A stretch of DNA of 38,627 nucleotides from positions 1 through 38,627 of the forward strand of contig NHDG01000084.1 in the NCBI GenBank assembly GCA_002167285.1, written 5' to 3'. The translations under genes were made by a program, and so were the position numbers. Positions 7,617-15,544 of this stretch are shown here, in pieces. This DNA is from Planctomycetia bacterium TMED53. Lineage in GTDB: Bacteria > Planctomycetota > UBA8108 > UBA1146. Numbering within the stretch: the stretch's first letter is position 1; each line of letters begins with the position of its first letter. The notes beneath the pieces are model-generated. The model ran no database searches. It was not told the origin of the DNA and saw only the letters and a program-made list of their open reading frames with translations.

Positions 7617-8876
7617 ATGCCGGAGATTGAAAAGAGTACTTATAACTTTCATCTACGGGCAGTGATGTTTGAAGGTGTCTTTAGCGGGCTGCTCTGGTCT
7701 GCTCCAGAAATCGCTCGTAAAGCTTTGGGGGTCGATAACCTGCTATTGACCCTCATCGTCATGGCTCCAGCAGTCGCTCAGGGAGCTGTGCTTTTCTTTG
7801 GTGGTTGGATCTCTAGGACAGGCCCCCGCAGATTACTGAGAAGAGCGGCGACGGTCGGTCGATTACCGTTGACGTTGACACTTTTGCTCTTAGTTCCGCT
7901 GATCGCCGACTGGGCGCAGACCGATCAGGGAAGGGAGCTGGTTCCCTGGTTGTTCCTGGTGTTGGTGACGATCCAGGCGTTGGCATCGGTGCCGATTACT
8001 TCTGCGATGAACGGTGTCATCCGCAGTAACTATCGAGATGAGAATCGCGGTTACCTATTTGGAAAAGTTCAGCGCTGGGGTGCATTAATTTCGGGTGCTG
8101 GCAGTGTGATCGCTGGCTTCTGGATGCACTATCAGAATGAAGCTTTTCCGATTCTTTACGCCATCGCTGGTCTCGCCGGCTGGATATCTTGTTTGATCTT
8201 TTCAAAAGTACCACTCAGAGACAGGGAGACCGCTGCTCCCGCTGCTCCCGATATCCACAATGCTCGCGCCTTATGGAGAATCTTGGTTCAAGATCGTCGC
8301 TTCTTTATCTATGAGATCGGTTTCATCCTTTATGGAACTGCATTTATGGCCTTGATCACTGCAAAGCCGATGTGGACTGTCGATGCAGAGTGGTTAGCAC
8401 TCGATTGGAGATTTCTACTCGGTGCCAAAGGTCTTTCGAGTGTAGCGATGTTTATCTTGACTCCTTACTTCGGCAGAAAACTCGATCGTATAGGGCCCGG
8501 CTGGTTGGCAGGGTTCAGTTATTCAGGGCTGGCTCTTTATGCCATTTTGTTGGGATTCTCTTCCTCGCCACTCTCATTCTTGTTTGCAGAATTGGTCTTC
8601 GGCTGTTCGATGGCGGGGGTGATTCTGGCATGGAATGTGGGGCCAGTTTCATTCGCAAGCGCTGACCAAGGAAGGCAGTACATGGCAGTTCATGTCGCTT
8701 TGGTAGCAGTCAGAGGATTAATCGGACATCCCATTGGTGGCTGGATGGCTGACTATACCGGAGACCCTCGATCTGTCTTTGTTTTCTCACTAGTGCTTTG
8801 GGTGGCGAGTGCGGTGGTCATGTTCAGCTTAGGCAAGGGCCCTGCTCGACGGGAAACTGTAACTTCAACTTCGTGA
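7617..8876 (+). CDS. MFS-type membrane transporter
   Basis: A 419-residue, strongly hydrophobic protein with about 12 predicted membrane helices, in two halves divided by a hydrophilic segment near residues 195-215 (RDRETAAPAAPDIHNARALW). The cytoplasmic loop after helix 2 is basic (SRTGPRRLLRRAATVGR), as in the major facilitator superfamily. The substrate cannot be named. ATG 7617 was chosen because AAGGAG lies 5 bases upstream; the frame stays open back to 7554. It opens a five-gene run reaching 12682 with gaps of 24, 21 and 10 bases and one overlap. It is divergent from crcB. Confidence 0.8.
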   Translation: MPEIEKSTYNFHLRAVMFEGVFSGLLWSAPEIARKALGVDNLLLTLIVMAPAVAQGAVLFFGGWISRTGPRRLLRRAATVGRLPLTLTLLLLVPLIADWAQTDQGRELVPWLFLVLVTIQALASVPITSAMNGVIRSNYRDENRGYLFGKVQRWGALISGAGSVIAGFWMHYQNEAFPILYAIAGLAGWISCLIFSKVPLRDRETAAPAAPDIHNARALWRILVQDRRFFIYEIGFILYGTAFMALITAKPMWTVDAEWLALDWRFLLGAKGLSSVAMFILTPYFGRKLDRIGPGWLAGFSYSGLALYAILLGFSSSPLSFLFAELVFGCSMAGVILAWNVGPVSFASADQGRQYMAVHVALVAVRGLIGHPIGGWMADYTGDPRSVFVFSLVLWVASAVVMFSLGKGPARRETVTSTS

Positions 8877-8900
8877 TACACTCTCCTGCGGAGGATTCGA

Positions 8901-9503
8901 ATGGCAAAGAAGAAGCGTGGAAAACGTCAATCCAAAGGCGATGAAGCTTTAGAAGAAGCGCTCATATCCCTCGATCGCTCTAGGGGACCTCTTTTCCTTG
9001 AGAACCGGGATGATCCCAAGCGTAATGAGACTCGCCCTGCTCATTGCTGTGAGCGACCCGTTAATAAGATGCGAATCTCTGAATTGGAAGCGATCGACAT
9101 TGCCCGCGCTTTTCATGAAAAGCCTCATTTAAACGGTAAAGCAGATGAAGTCCTCGAACGTTTGGGGCAAGCGATTCATTTCTTGCGAGACAATCGTCGA
9201 CCTCAGGCATTTGATTGCCCTTTGCTCGAAGATGGTCAGTGCATGGTGCATAAGGTTGCAAAGCCAATTGAGTGTCTCGCTTATGAAACTGTCGAAGACA
9301 AGATCAGCCGCGAGGGCAAAAGAAGCATTGAGAGAAGGGATCAGCTCAACGAGTCCCTGTTTGGGAGCGAATGGGATTATCGAGTGATTCCTTTCATGCT
9401 CATCCGATATCTTCTCGATGAAGAAGGCGCAGCAATTGGATCTTGTGGGTCAACTCTTCGCAAAAGCCTTCAGCGAAATGATCGATCGGCCCAGGAGCGC
9501 TGA
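8901..9503 (+). CDS. YkgJ-type cysteine cluster protein
   Basis: A 200-residue cytoplasmic protein with the spaced cysteines of the YkgJ/CxxCxxCC zinc- or iron-binding family: Cys49-Cys50, then FDCPLLEDGQC (Cys106, Cys114), then KPIECLAYE (Cys125). The N-terminus is lysine- and arginine-rich. The function of this family is not established; a metal site is likely and the protein may be a metal-dependent oxidase or chaperone, which is inference. The first of the usual CxxC pairs is reduced to CC. GGAGGA lies 6 bases before ATG 8901. Members are often found near redox enzymes, and here the FAD protein follows after 21 bases. Confidence 0.75.
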   Translation: MAKKKRGKRQSKGDEALEEALISLDRSRGPLFLENRDDPKRNETRPAHCCERPVNKMRISELEAIDIARAFHEKPHLNGKADEVLERLGQAIHFLRDNRRPQAFDCPLLEDGQCMVHKVAKPIECLAYETVEDKISREGKRSIERRDQLNESLFGSEWDYRVIPFMLIRYLLDEEGAAIGSCGSTLRKSLQRNDRSAQER

Positions 9504-9524
9504 TCAGTTCAAAGGAAGAGCACG

Positions 9525-11135
9525 ATGTCTACTCGTCAGTTGCTGGTTCACAATATCTCACTCCGCTTGGGAGAGAATGAAAATGACCTGCTTCGGGTAG
9601 CCGCACGGATACTCAAGGTCGGGCGTCAAAGAATCCAAAACCTTGAAGTCCGAAAGAAGTCTCTCGATTGTCGTCGAGGCCGTCCTCCTCGCTGGATTCA
9701 TTCCGTCATCATCGAAACAGAATCTTCTGTCGCCGAGCATTTGTTGAAAAAGGGCAGCGCGCGGCCATGGGAGCCAGAACCCGTAGCAATCCCAAAGTAC
9801 TCCGGTTCCGAAAGGCCGATCGTTATTGGTACCGGGCCTGCAGGCCTCTTCTGTGCATTGAGGCTGATTCAATCGGGAGCCAAACCAAAGATCATTGAAC
9901 GAGGCCCTGAAGTCGTGGAGAGATCTCGCCGCTGGAATCGATTTATTCGTGGCGAGGACTTTGAACCCGAGTGCAATCTTTTGTACGGCGAGGGAGGGGC
10001 AGGTGCTTACTCTGATGGAAAGTTGTATACGCGGGTGCAAGATCCGCGGGTCAGTGAAGTGCTTGAGGTTTTAGTAGAGCATGGTGCGCCACGTGAAATT
10101 CTCACCGATGGTCGGCCCCATGTGGGTTCCAATTTGCTTCCCAGCGTCGTGAAGCGAATGCGTAATGCACTCATCGAAAAAGGCGCAGAGTTTTATTTTG
10201 ATCACAAGTTTGTAGATCTGATTTGTGACGAAGCTGCTGATTCGAAGCTGAGTGGGCTAAAGATTGAAAAAGACGGCAGCCTTTCTAATTGGGGGGCAGA
10301 GACGGTTTTCCTCGCAAGTGGACATAGCGCTAGGGATGTTTACCGTTGCCTTGCTAAACATCGGGTACCAATGACTCGCAAGCCTTTTCAGTTGGGAGTT
10401 CGAATTGAGCATCCACAAGCGGTGATCGATGCCATCCAATACGGCGATGCGGTTGGGCACCCACAGTTGCCACCTGCTGATTATAGCCTTGTCGCCAAGG
10501 GCGATGGCGGAGAGGTTTATTCGTTCTGCATGTGTCCCGGTGGGGAGATCTTACCTTCTAGCGAACGAGAAGGGTTCCTTTGTGTTAACGGCGCATCTCG
10601 GTATCAACGTCGGAGTCCTTGGGCGAACAGTGGTTTTGTCGTTACCCTGGAGCCCCATCAATTTGGCGAAGGCGATGACCCGCTTGCTGGAGTTTCACTT
10701 CAAGAGAAGATTGAAAAGGACGCATACGAATCTGCAGGGGGAGATTTTACTGTTCCTGCATTGCGTTTGACCGATTTTCTTGAGGGCAAAATCTCGGATG
10801 ATTTACCCGATTGCAGTTATCCAAGGCCTTTGGCCGCGACCGATTTTTCGAAGTTTATGCCCGCCTTCGTCCTCGAACCGTTGCGATCAGGGCTGCAAGA
10901 ACTGATCCGCAGGATACCGGAGTTTGATCACGAAAAGGCAGTGGTTACTGCGCCTGAATCGCGATCGTCGAGCCCGGTGCGAATCGACAGAGATGAGGTT
11001 ACATTCGAGAGTTCAGGCCTTCGGGGTTTGTATCCTCTAGGTGAGGGTGCGGGGTACGCCGGAGGGATACTCTCCGCCGCACTCGATGGAATGAAAGCCG
11101 CGGAGGCATGGGCGAAGAATAGTCGGTGTGATTGA
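9525..11135 (+). CDS. FAD-dependent oxidoreductase, COG2509 family
   Basis: A 536-residue flavoprotein. Residues about 1-90 form the alpha/beta N-terminal extension found in the COG2509 group, and the FAD-binding dinucleotide fold begins at PIVIGTGPAGLFCALRL (Gly102-Gly107) with IIERG as the following acidic strand end. YGEGGAGAYSDGKL (about 154-167) and the C-terminal GLYPLGEGAGYAGGILSAALDG are signatures of the family. The reaction is unknown; a dehydrogenase role on an unidentified substrate is the general annotation. AAGGAAGAG precedes ATG 9525. It lies between the Cys-cluster gene and the nitroreductase-like dehalogenase, so it might supply electrons in the same process, but nothing in the sequence proves this. 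Confidence 0.85.
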   Translation: MSTRQLLVHNISLRLGENENDLLRVAARILKVGRQRIQNLEVRKKSLDCRRGRPPRWIHSVIIETESSVAEHLLKKGSARPWEPEPVAIPKYSGSERPIVIGTGPAGLFCALRLIQSGAKPKIIERGPEVVERSRRWNRFIRGEDFEPECNLLYGEGGAGAYSDGKLYTRVQDPRVSEVLEVLVEHGAPREILTDGRPHVGSNLLPSVVKRMRNALIEKGAEFYFDHKFVDLICDEAADSKLSGLKIEKDGSLSNWGAETVFLASGHSARDVYRCLAKHRVPMTRKPFQLGVRIEHPQAVIDAIQYGDAVGHPQLPPADYSLVAKGDGGEVYSFCMCPGGEILPSSEREGFLCVNGASRYQRRSPWANSGFVVTLEPHQFGEGDDPLAGVSLQEKIEKDAYESAGGDFTVPALRLTDFLEGKISDDLPDCSYPRPLAATDFSKFMPAFVLEPLRSGLQELIRRIPEFDHEKAVVTAPESRSSSPVRIDRDEVTFESSGLRGLYPLGEGAGYAGGILSAALDGMKAAEAWAKNSRCD

Positions 11136-11145
11136 AGGGATAGAA

Positions 11146-11859
11146 ATGTCAGGGGAGTACCGGCCGGTACCACTATCTTTCGAGCGTAAATCTCCGCAGG
11201 AGATGGAAGCGTTGTCGAAGCAATTGGAGGCGGATCTCGCTTCCAGAAGGTCGGTTCGTGAATTTTCCCCGGAGTCTTTTCCTCGCGAGTGGCTCGATTG
11301 CGCTATTGCCGCAGCGAGTACGGCTCCAAGTGGAGCTCATCGACAACCATGGCACTTCGTGGTCGTCGATGATCCTGAAATCAAACGAGAAATCCGTATC
11401 GCTGCAGAGAGAGAAGAAGAGCGCTCATACGGCGGAAGAATGCCTGAAGATTGGCTCGAGGCATTGCGACCCATCGGAACAGATGAGAGCAAGCCGTATT
11501 TAGAAATCGCGCCGTACTTGGTGATTCTTTTTGCCGAAACGCAGGGAGTCTCTTCAGCGGGTGAAAAGCAAAAGAACTACTATGTTACCGAGTCGGTTGG
11601 AATCGCCGCTGGCCTCTTTATCGGCGCGATTCACCGCTTGGGTTTGGCAACTTTGACTCACACTCCTTCACCGATGAAGTTTCTTCGCGATCTGCTCCAA
11701 AGGCCGGTTCGTGAGAAACCATTTCTACTCTTCCCAGTGGGATACCCGGCTTCCGGATGTAGGGTACCGGATCTGAAACGTAAAGAACTCGAAGCGGTTC
11801 GCAGTTTCAATCGGGATGGTTTGCCTTCCGATTCGAGGGAGAGCCAGAGTGAATCCTGA
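11146..11859 (+). CDS. Nitroreductase-fold flavoprotein of the iodotyrosine deiodinase type
   Basis: A 237-residue FMN protein with RRSVREF (34-40) and STAPSGAHRQPW (58-69), as in iodotyrosine deiodinase (IYD). The three residues IYD uses to hold the zwitterion of a halotyrosine are all present at matching spacing: Glu91, Tyr95 and Lys116. HTPSPM (172-177) and the C-terminal VGYPASG and VPDLKRKEL also match IYD closely. Reductive removal of halogen from iodo-, bromo- or chlorotyrosine is therefore the likely reaction, with the caution that bacterial members have few tested examples. ATG 11146 has GAAGGG 6 bases upstream; a GTG at 11128 overlaps the previous stop and is less likely. Its end overlaps the next gene by 11 bases. 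Confidence 0.85.
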   Translation: MSGEYRPVPLSFERKSPQEMEALSKQLEADLASRRSVREFSPESFPREWLDCAIAAASTAPSGAHRQPWHFVVVDDPEIKREIRIAAEREEERSYGGRMPEDWLEALRPIGTDESKPYLEIAPYLVILFAETQGVSSAGEKQKNYYVTESVGIAAGLFIGAIHRLGLATLTHTPSPMKFLRDLLQRPVREKPFLLFPVGYPASGCRVPDLKRKELEAVRSFNRDGLPSDSRESQSES

Positions 11860-12682
11860 AGAGATCCTGACCAGTTTGCAAAACCCACGAATCAAGACAC
11901 TGGTTCGCCTGCGGGATCGCAGGGACCGGGATCGCGACGGTCAATTCGTGATCGAGGGATTTCGTGAAATTTCCCGGGCGGTAGAAGCCCGACTGCCCCT
12001 TGAGGAGATTTTTACTTGTCCTGAACTGTATCTCGGAAGCAGTGAGACAGAGCTGCTCGAAACCGCGAAAGAGCGTTGCGGGGCAGTGATCTGGCACGTC
12101 AGCAGGGAGGTTTTTCAAAAGGTCTCCTACCGTGATCGCCCCGATGGCTTGATTGCTCGGGCGCCCAAGCCTGATTGGGGGTTGAGTCGCTGGGATTCAC
12201 TTTCGTCAGAAAACGCTTCTGATCAGCCGCAAATCTTCATCGTCGCTCAATCGATTGAGAAGCCGGGGAATCTCGGAACCTTGTTGAGAACGGCAGATGC
12301 TGCTGCAGTCACAGGGTTGATGGTTGTCGATCGCTGCACCGATCTTTTCAATCCGAATGTGGTGCGTGCCAGTGTGGGAACGCTCTTTACGGTTCCGGTA
12401 GTGGAGTGCTCCAGCGAGGAAGGCATTGAGTGGTTCAGGAAAAAAGAAGTGCAACTGGTAGCAACTTCACCCGATGCAGAAAAAGTCTATACGGAAACGG
12501 ATCTCTCCGGTTCGATAGCTATCGTCATGGGCAGTGAGCAGTACGGTCTGGATGAGCGCTGGCTGTCCCAGACAGATTTGCAGGTATCGATTCCCATGGC
12601 AGGAAGTGCGGATTCATTGAATGTGGCGATGGCGACCGCGATCGTTCTTTTTGAATCGTTGCGACAGCGATCTGCTCGCTGA
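11849..12682 (+). CDS. TrmH/SpoU-family rRNA or tRNA methyltransferase
   Basis: A 277-residue SPOUT methyltransferase. The N-terminal half (about 1-110) is the RNA-binding part with SLQNPRIKTLVRLRDRRDR and FVIEGFREI. The knot domain has the three SpoU motifs: KPGNLGTLLRTADAAAV (motif 1), VMGSEQYGL (motif 2) and IPMAGSADSLNVAMATAIV (motif 3). It would transfer methyl from S-adenosylmethionine to a 2'-O-ribose in rRNA or tRNA. The start is GTG 11849, with GAGGG 8 bases upstream, inside the end of the preceding gene; the frame extends to 11816 but without a ribosome site. The stop TGA (12680-12682) directly abuts the stop of the convergent amidase gene. Confidence 0.88.
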   Translation: MNPEEILTSLQNPRIKTLVRLRDRRDRDRDGQFVIEGFREISRAVEARLPLEEIFTCPELYLGSSETELLETAKERCGAVIWHVSREVFQKVSYRDRPDGLIARAPKPDWGLSRWDSLSSENASDQPQIFIVAQSIEKPGNLGTLLRTADAAAVTGLMVVDRCTDLFNPNVVRASVGTLFTVPVVECSSEEGIEWFRKKEVQLVATSPDAEKVYTETDLSGSIAIVMGSEQYGLDERWLSQTDLQVSIPMAGSADSLNVAMATAIVLFESLRQRSAR

Positions 12683-13675
12683 TCAGTCGAGATTCAATTC
12701 GGTCAAATCAGCTTCTTGCAACGCCGCTTCGATGCGATCCCAATCGAAAGCAGGTCCCGGATCCACCTTGTGGGAACCCACATGCCAATGACCGACGATT
12801 CCCGCCACCGGTTGCCCGGGAGTTTCATCCCTCAATTCCGAGGCGATCTCCCCTGACCCGGATCGCGGAACGACCGGTCGAATACTGGGTAGAGCCTTGC
12901 AAAGAGTGATCAGCAGTTTTTCGAGAGCCACATATTGGGCTTCCGTGAAATCGCGCTGATACAGATTTTGCTGATGAATTACTCCGGTGAACAAATCCTG
13001 GCGGGAGGGATAGGGGTAGGCACCCTCTGCTGAGGTTCCCTCAAGGGAGGAAGCCTTGAGTCGAACTCCGAGAGGGCTTTGCTCGTAATGCCGATCGGCC
13101 TCTTCTGCTTTTGGGAAAGCGCCAAAGTGGGCGATTTCGATGCCGATGGAGCGATCGTTGGCAGTTCCTGCGTGCCATGCTCGCTCTTTGACATCCAATG
13201 TTTGGTAAATTGTGCCATCTACATCGAGGAGAAAGTGGCATGACAAACCACGAAGATCATGGAGGACATGGAAACAGCGACTCGCCGATCCACAGGCGTC
13301 GTAGTGAATCACGACAGTATCGATCACCTCGGTCAAATTCTCGATGGAAGTACCTTCTGATTGAACCTTCTCAGCCCAGCCCGTGGGGCCATTTCTGCGT
13401 AAGCTTCCAAAGCGTAACAAACGATCTGGACGATCCCGGGGCGGTCCAATGTCTGCTTGATCATGTCTGTGTCCACGATAGGCGTCATACCCTCCCTTAT
13501 CGGTCCATAGAACCACTGGAACCGTCGTGTGGAAACGATCTCCGGCAACGACGATTTCGTCTCCAGAAGCCTCAGAGAGGTCCCCTGGGAGGGTTTGACA
13601 AGCTGGAAGCATGCCCAGAACTGCTCCAAGTGTCGCGATAATCAATCTTTTTTTTGTCATTAAAGAAATGTTCAA
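12683..13675 (-). CDS. N-acetylmuramoyl-L-alanine amidase lipoprotein (Amidase_2/AmpD-like)
   Basis: A 330-residue predicted lipoprotein with an amidase_2 domain. A signal peptide of about 25 residues ends in a lipobox LPAC. The Zn-site motifs are VIHYDACGSASRCF, LSCHFLLDVDGTIYQ, KERAWHAG, RSIGIEIAH and, near the end, GHWHVGSHKVDPGPAFDW, the AmpD-type His and Asp ligands. It would cut the amide bond between muramic acid and the peptide in wall fragments, at the outer face of the membrane. TTG 13675 is chosen because a GGGGG ribosome site is 5 bases upstream; ATG 13660 is a possible shorter start without such a site. Between residues about 195-265 lies an insertion typical of long AmpD relatives. 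A promoter is visible at 13709-13736. Confidence 0.85.
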   Translation of the reverse strand: MNISLMTKKRLIIATLGAVLGMLPACQTLPGDLSEASGDEIVVAGDRFHTTVPVVLWTDKGGYDAYRGHRHDQADIGPPRDRPDRLLRFGSLRRNGPTGWAEKVQSEGTSIENLTEVIDTVVIHYDACGSASRCFHVLHDLRGLSCHFLLDVDGTIYQTLDVKERAWHAGTANDRSIGIEIAHFGAFPKAEEADRHYEQSPLGVRLKASSLEGTSAEGAYPYPSRQDLFTGVIHQQNLYQRDFTEAQYVALEKLLITLCKALPSIRPVVPRSGSGEIASELRDETPGQPVAGIVGHWHVGSHKVDPGPAFDWDRIEAALQEADLTELNLD

Positions 13676-13708
13676 AATTCCCCCTTGTAAATCCATTAAT
13701 ATTGTGAA

Positions 13709-13736
13709 AGTATAGGACACATATGACTAATGTCAC
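13709..13736 (-). promoter_or_regulatory. Sigma70-type promoter for the amidase gene
   Basis: On the minus strand, GTGACA (plus 13731-13736) and TATACT (plus 13709-13714) are separated by 16 bases, each one base off the TTGACA and TATAAT consensus. The predicted start of transcription, about 7 bases downstream of the -10, leaves a leader of about 25-30 bases to the TTG start with its GGGGG site. It is the clearest promoter in the window, but only a prediction. Confidence 0.5.
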
Positions 13737-14093
13737 GATTCGATCGAAAAGTTGGGTTTATGACTAAAACTGTTGACTTGGCAGTCTAATACTTAGTCTG
13801 GCTGAGAGTCAATTTTTTGATTCTTGATTATTTGAGGTCAAAAGAGGGTCAATTAGGTCTAACTCGGCAACAGTTTTTCGGTTGAGAAGGATGACGACTA
13901 AATTTTTGAAAACTTTTATTCAGTTACGGTCCGGTTATTTGTGTGAAGGGTTGTGGCGCAGATTTGCGTCCTGGGGAGTTTGAGGCCCCCAAAGATCATC
14001 GAGGAGTACATACCGCCACTTTTATAGGGAGGTTTGTTTCCAACAGTTCTGCCCGCAAAGCATGAATGACAATGGAGGGAAGAGGTAGAGACC
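13737..14093. other. AT-rich intergenic region between the amidase and the coiled-coil/winged-helix gene
   Basis: About 360 bases with no convincing gene. It is more AT-rich than its neighbours. It holds three related short motifs, GAGTCAATT (about 13806), AGGTCAAAA (about 13835) and GGGTCAATT (about 13846), which could be binding sites for the same regulator. A small hairpin (TGGGG / CCCCA, about 13971-13992) precedes the ribosome site GAGG of the next gene. No promoter is clear enough to call. Confidence 0.4.
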
Positions 14094-14555
14094 GTGAGTA
14101 TGGAGATTGAAATGGATAGTCTTGGAAGATTGGACGTCGAGGCTCTCAAGCAGCTGGTCGCCCTGAAAGAAAACAGCGGCAAGCTCAATCGCCTCGAAAC
14201 CAAACGCCAACGTCTCAAAGATGAGTTGGACCGGGTTGAGGATCAAATCCGTGAATTTCTGAGTCAATATCCGGAAGTTCAGGGGTATTTGGCCAGTACC
14301 AGCGGGTCTATGCGCCGCTTGACACCTTCAGGTCGTAGGCCCCGTGGTTGGATCAGATCTCAGGTTGAAGAGATTCTCGGAGCTGCGGACGTGCCACTGA
14401 CACCTGCAGAGGTCAGGGATGAAATCGCCAGAAGGCACCCAGAAGAAGCGACCAAAAACTTGTATTTGGCGGTTTTCCAGCACCTGCGTCGCCATGAAGA
14501 GTTTGCACAGGACGCTACTGGTCGTTGGTCGATGAGATCCACCGAACTCGCCTGA
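14094..14555 (+). CDS. Small coiled-coil plus winged-helix-like protein (function unknown)
   Basis: A 153-residue soluble protein. Residues about 10-60 are a charged heptad-type coiled coil (LKQLVALKENSGKLNR, LKDELDRVEDQIREFL). Residues about 77-150 resemble a winged-helix fold of the HARE-HTH kind: RGWIRSQVEEILG, LTPAEVRDEIARRH, NLYLAVFQHLRRHEEF and a Gly-Arg-Trp at the end. It may bind nucleic acid or a protein partner; the family is not recognised with certainty. Start GTG 14094 lies 8 bases after GAGG, while ATG 14100 is possible. A strong terminator follows after 22 bases, so this looks like a single-gene unit with a long leader. Confidence 0.65.
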   Translation: MSMEIEMDSLGRLDVEALKQLVALKENSGKLNRLETKRQRLKDELDRVEDQIREFLSQYPEVQGYLASTSGSMRRLTPSGRRPRGWIRSQVEEILGAADVPLTPAEVRDEIARRHPEEATKNLYLAVFQHLRRHEEFAQDATGRWSMRSTELA

Positions 14556-14577
14556 TCCAGCTAAAAAACAGATGAAG

Positions 14578-14618
14578 AATGCTCGCCACACCTCTCCGTG
14601 TAGCGAGCATTTTTTTTG
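14578..14618 (+). terminator. Rho-independent terminator after the coiled-coil/winged-helix gene
   Basis: AATGCTCGC and GCGAGCATT form a perfect 9-bp stem that continues inward with ACA/TGT around a mismatch, and it is followed by a run of 8-9 T residues. It begins 22 bases after the stop codon at 14555. Confidence 0.88.
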
Positions 14619-14737
14619 AGTCAGGGAGAGCCCTGCCCTTAAGATTTGGGCAGGTTTGTCGGTCTCTTCTTCCGAAAACAGAAGCTCGGGTGATACACTC
14701 CCACTACAATTGTGATGGTTCACGACAGAACAGTGCC

Positions 14738-14791
14738 AGCGAGCTCAGCAATGACAGCGAGCTCAGCAACGACAGTGAACTCAGATACTCC
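14738..14791. repeat. Short 18-bp tandem repeat, about 2.6 copies
   Basis: Two near-identical 18-base units, AGCGAGCTCAGCAATGAC at 14738-14755 and AGCGAGCTCAGCAACGAC at 14756-14773, differ at one base. A third, degraded copy (AGTGAACTCAG) follows at 14774-14784. It lies about 60-110 bases before the rhodanese start codon. The AGCTC core is palindromic (GAGCTC). It may be a replication-slippage product or a small regulatory array. Confidence 0.75.
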
Positions 14792-14845
14792 TGCTTGTAG
14801 ATCACTCGTGACCTTCGATTAGTTTCTTCGGAGATAGGATCAGCC

Positions 14846-15544
14846 ATGAATTCAGGCGATATCGAAGCAAACTCCACAAGTTCCGACGGCAATGCCGATT
14901 CCAAAGGCTCATGCTCATGCTCTCTTTTTAAGGGGGTACTCAAGTTGGTTCTTCTCTCGACAATCCTCGGGTTGGCCACTAATGCTCTGCGTCCAAAAAA
15001 TTCCATCGATTTGTCGAGGAACTATTTCCCCACCCTTGCAGCTCCCGTCAATCCGGAGGTGAGCCAGGCCAATGGTGAAGTTGGAATAGTGAGTACTGGC
15101 GAGAATGATCAGGGCGATCCCGCTACCAATGTGATTCAAGATCAAAGCCCTCCCGATGATGGAATCCAAAGGCTCACCTTTGAAGATGTCAGAGATCACT
15201 TTTTGACCGCAGAAGATGAATTGAGCAGTACCGGGGAATCGATCGTCGCTTTCGTAGATGCTCGCGTCAGAGATCAGTATGAAGATGGGCACATCCCGGG
15301 TGCGCTATGGCTCTACCATTATGAATCAGAAAGTCTAGTTGATGACCTCAGGCCCCAACTTGAAATGGCTTTCTTTATCATCGTCTACTGCAACGGTGGA
15401 GATTGTGAAGACAGCATTCACCTCGCTGCAGATCTCGGATCTTTATACGGACTACCTCCAGAGAATGTTTATGTCTACGAAGGTGGATTCAATGAGTGGA
15501 AAGATAACGAGATGCCCATCAAGACCGGACCGGAGGCTCGATGA
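14846..15544 (+). CDS. Membrane-anchored rhodanese-like protein
   Basis: A 232-residue protein with one membrane helix at residues about 29-47 (GVLKLVLLSTILGLATN), a linker of about 60 residues, and a rhodanese domain at about 108-228. The active-site loop is VYCNGGDCEDS, with Cys182 in the catalytic position; the domain also shows FVDARVRDQYEDGHIPGA and YVYEGGFNEWK. It would carry or transfer sulfane sulfur outside the membrane. The N-terminus holds CSC (Cys23, Cys25), which might be a redox or lipid site. Its stop overlaps the start of the DoxX-like gene (ATGATGA), so the pair is translationally coupled. GGAG lies 13 bases upstream of ATG. Confidence 0.85.
   Translation: MNSGDIEANSTSSDGNADSKGSCSCSLFKGVLKLVLLSTILGLATNALRPKNSIDLSRNYFPTLAAPVNPEVSQANGEVGIVSTGENDQGDPATNVIQDQSPPDDGIQRLTFEDVRDHFLTAEDELSSTGESIVAFVDARVRDQYEDGHIPGALWLYHYESESLVDDLRPQLEMAFFIIVYCNGGDCEDSIHLAADLGSLYGLPPENVYVYEGGFNEWKDNEMPIKTGPEAR

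Noticed and set aside
8870-8880. Shared TGATACACTC before two genes (also at 14691-14700) as an extended -10 promoter
   Set aside because: One copy overlaps a stop codon, no -35 fits either copy, and two matches of ten bases can arise by chance.
14579-14800. 73-codon frame with a SELSNDSELSND repeat
   Set aside because: It starts inside a terminator hairpin and has no ribosome site; the peptide repeat comes from the 18-bp DNA repeat.
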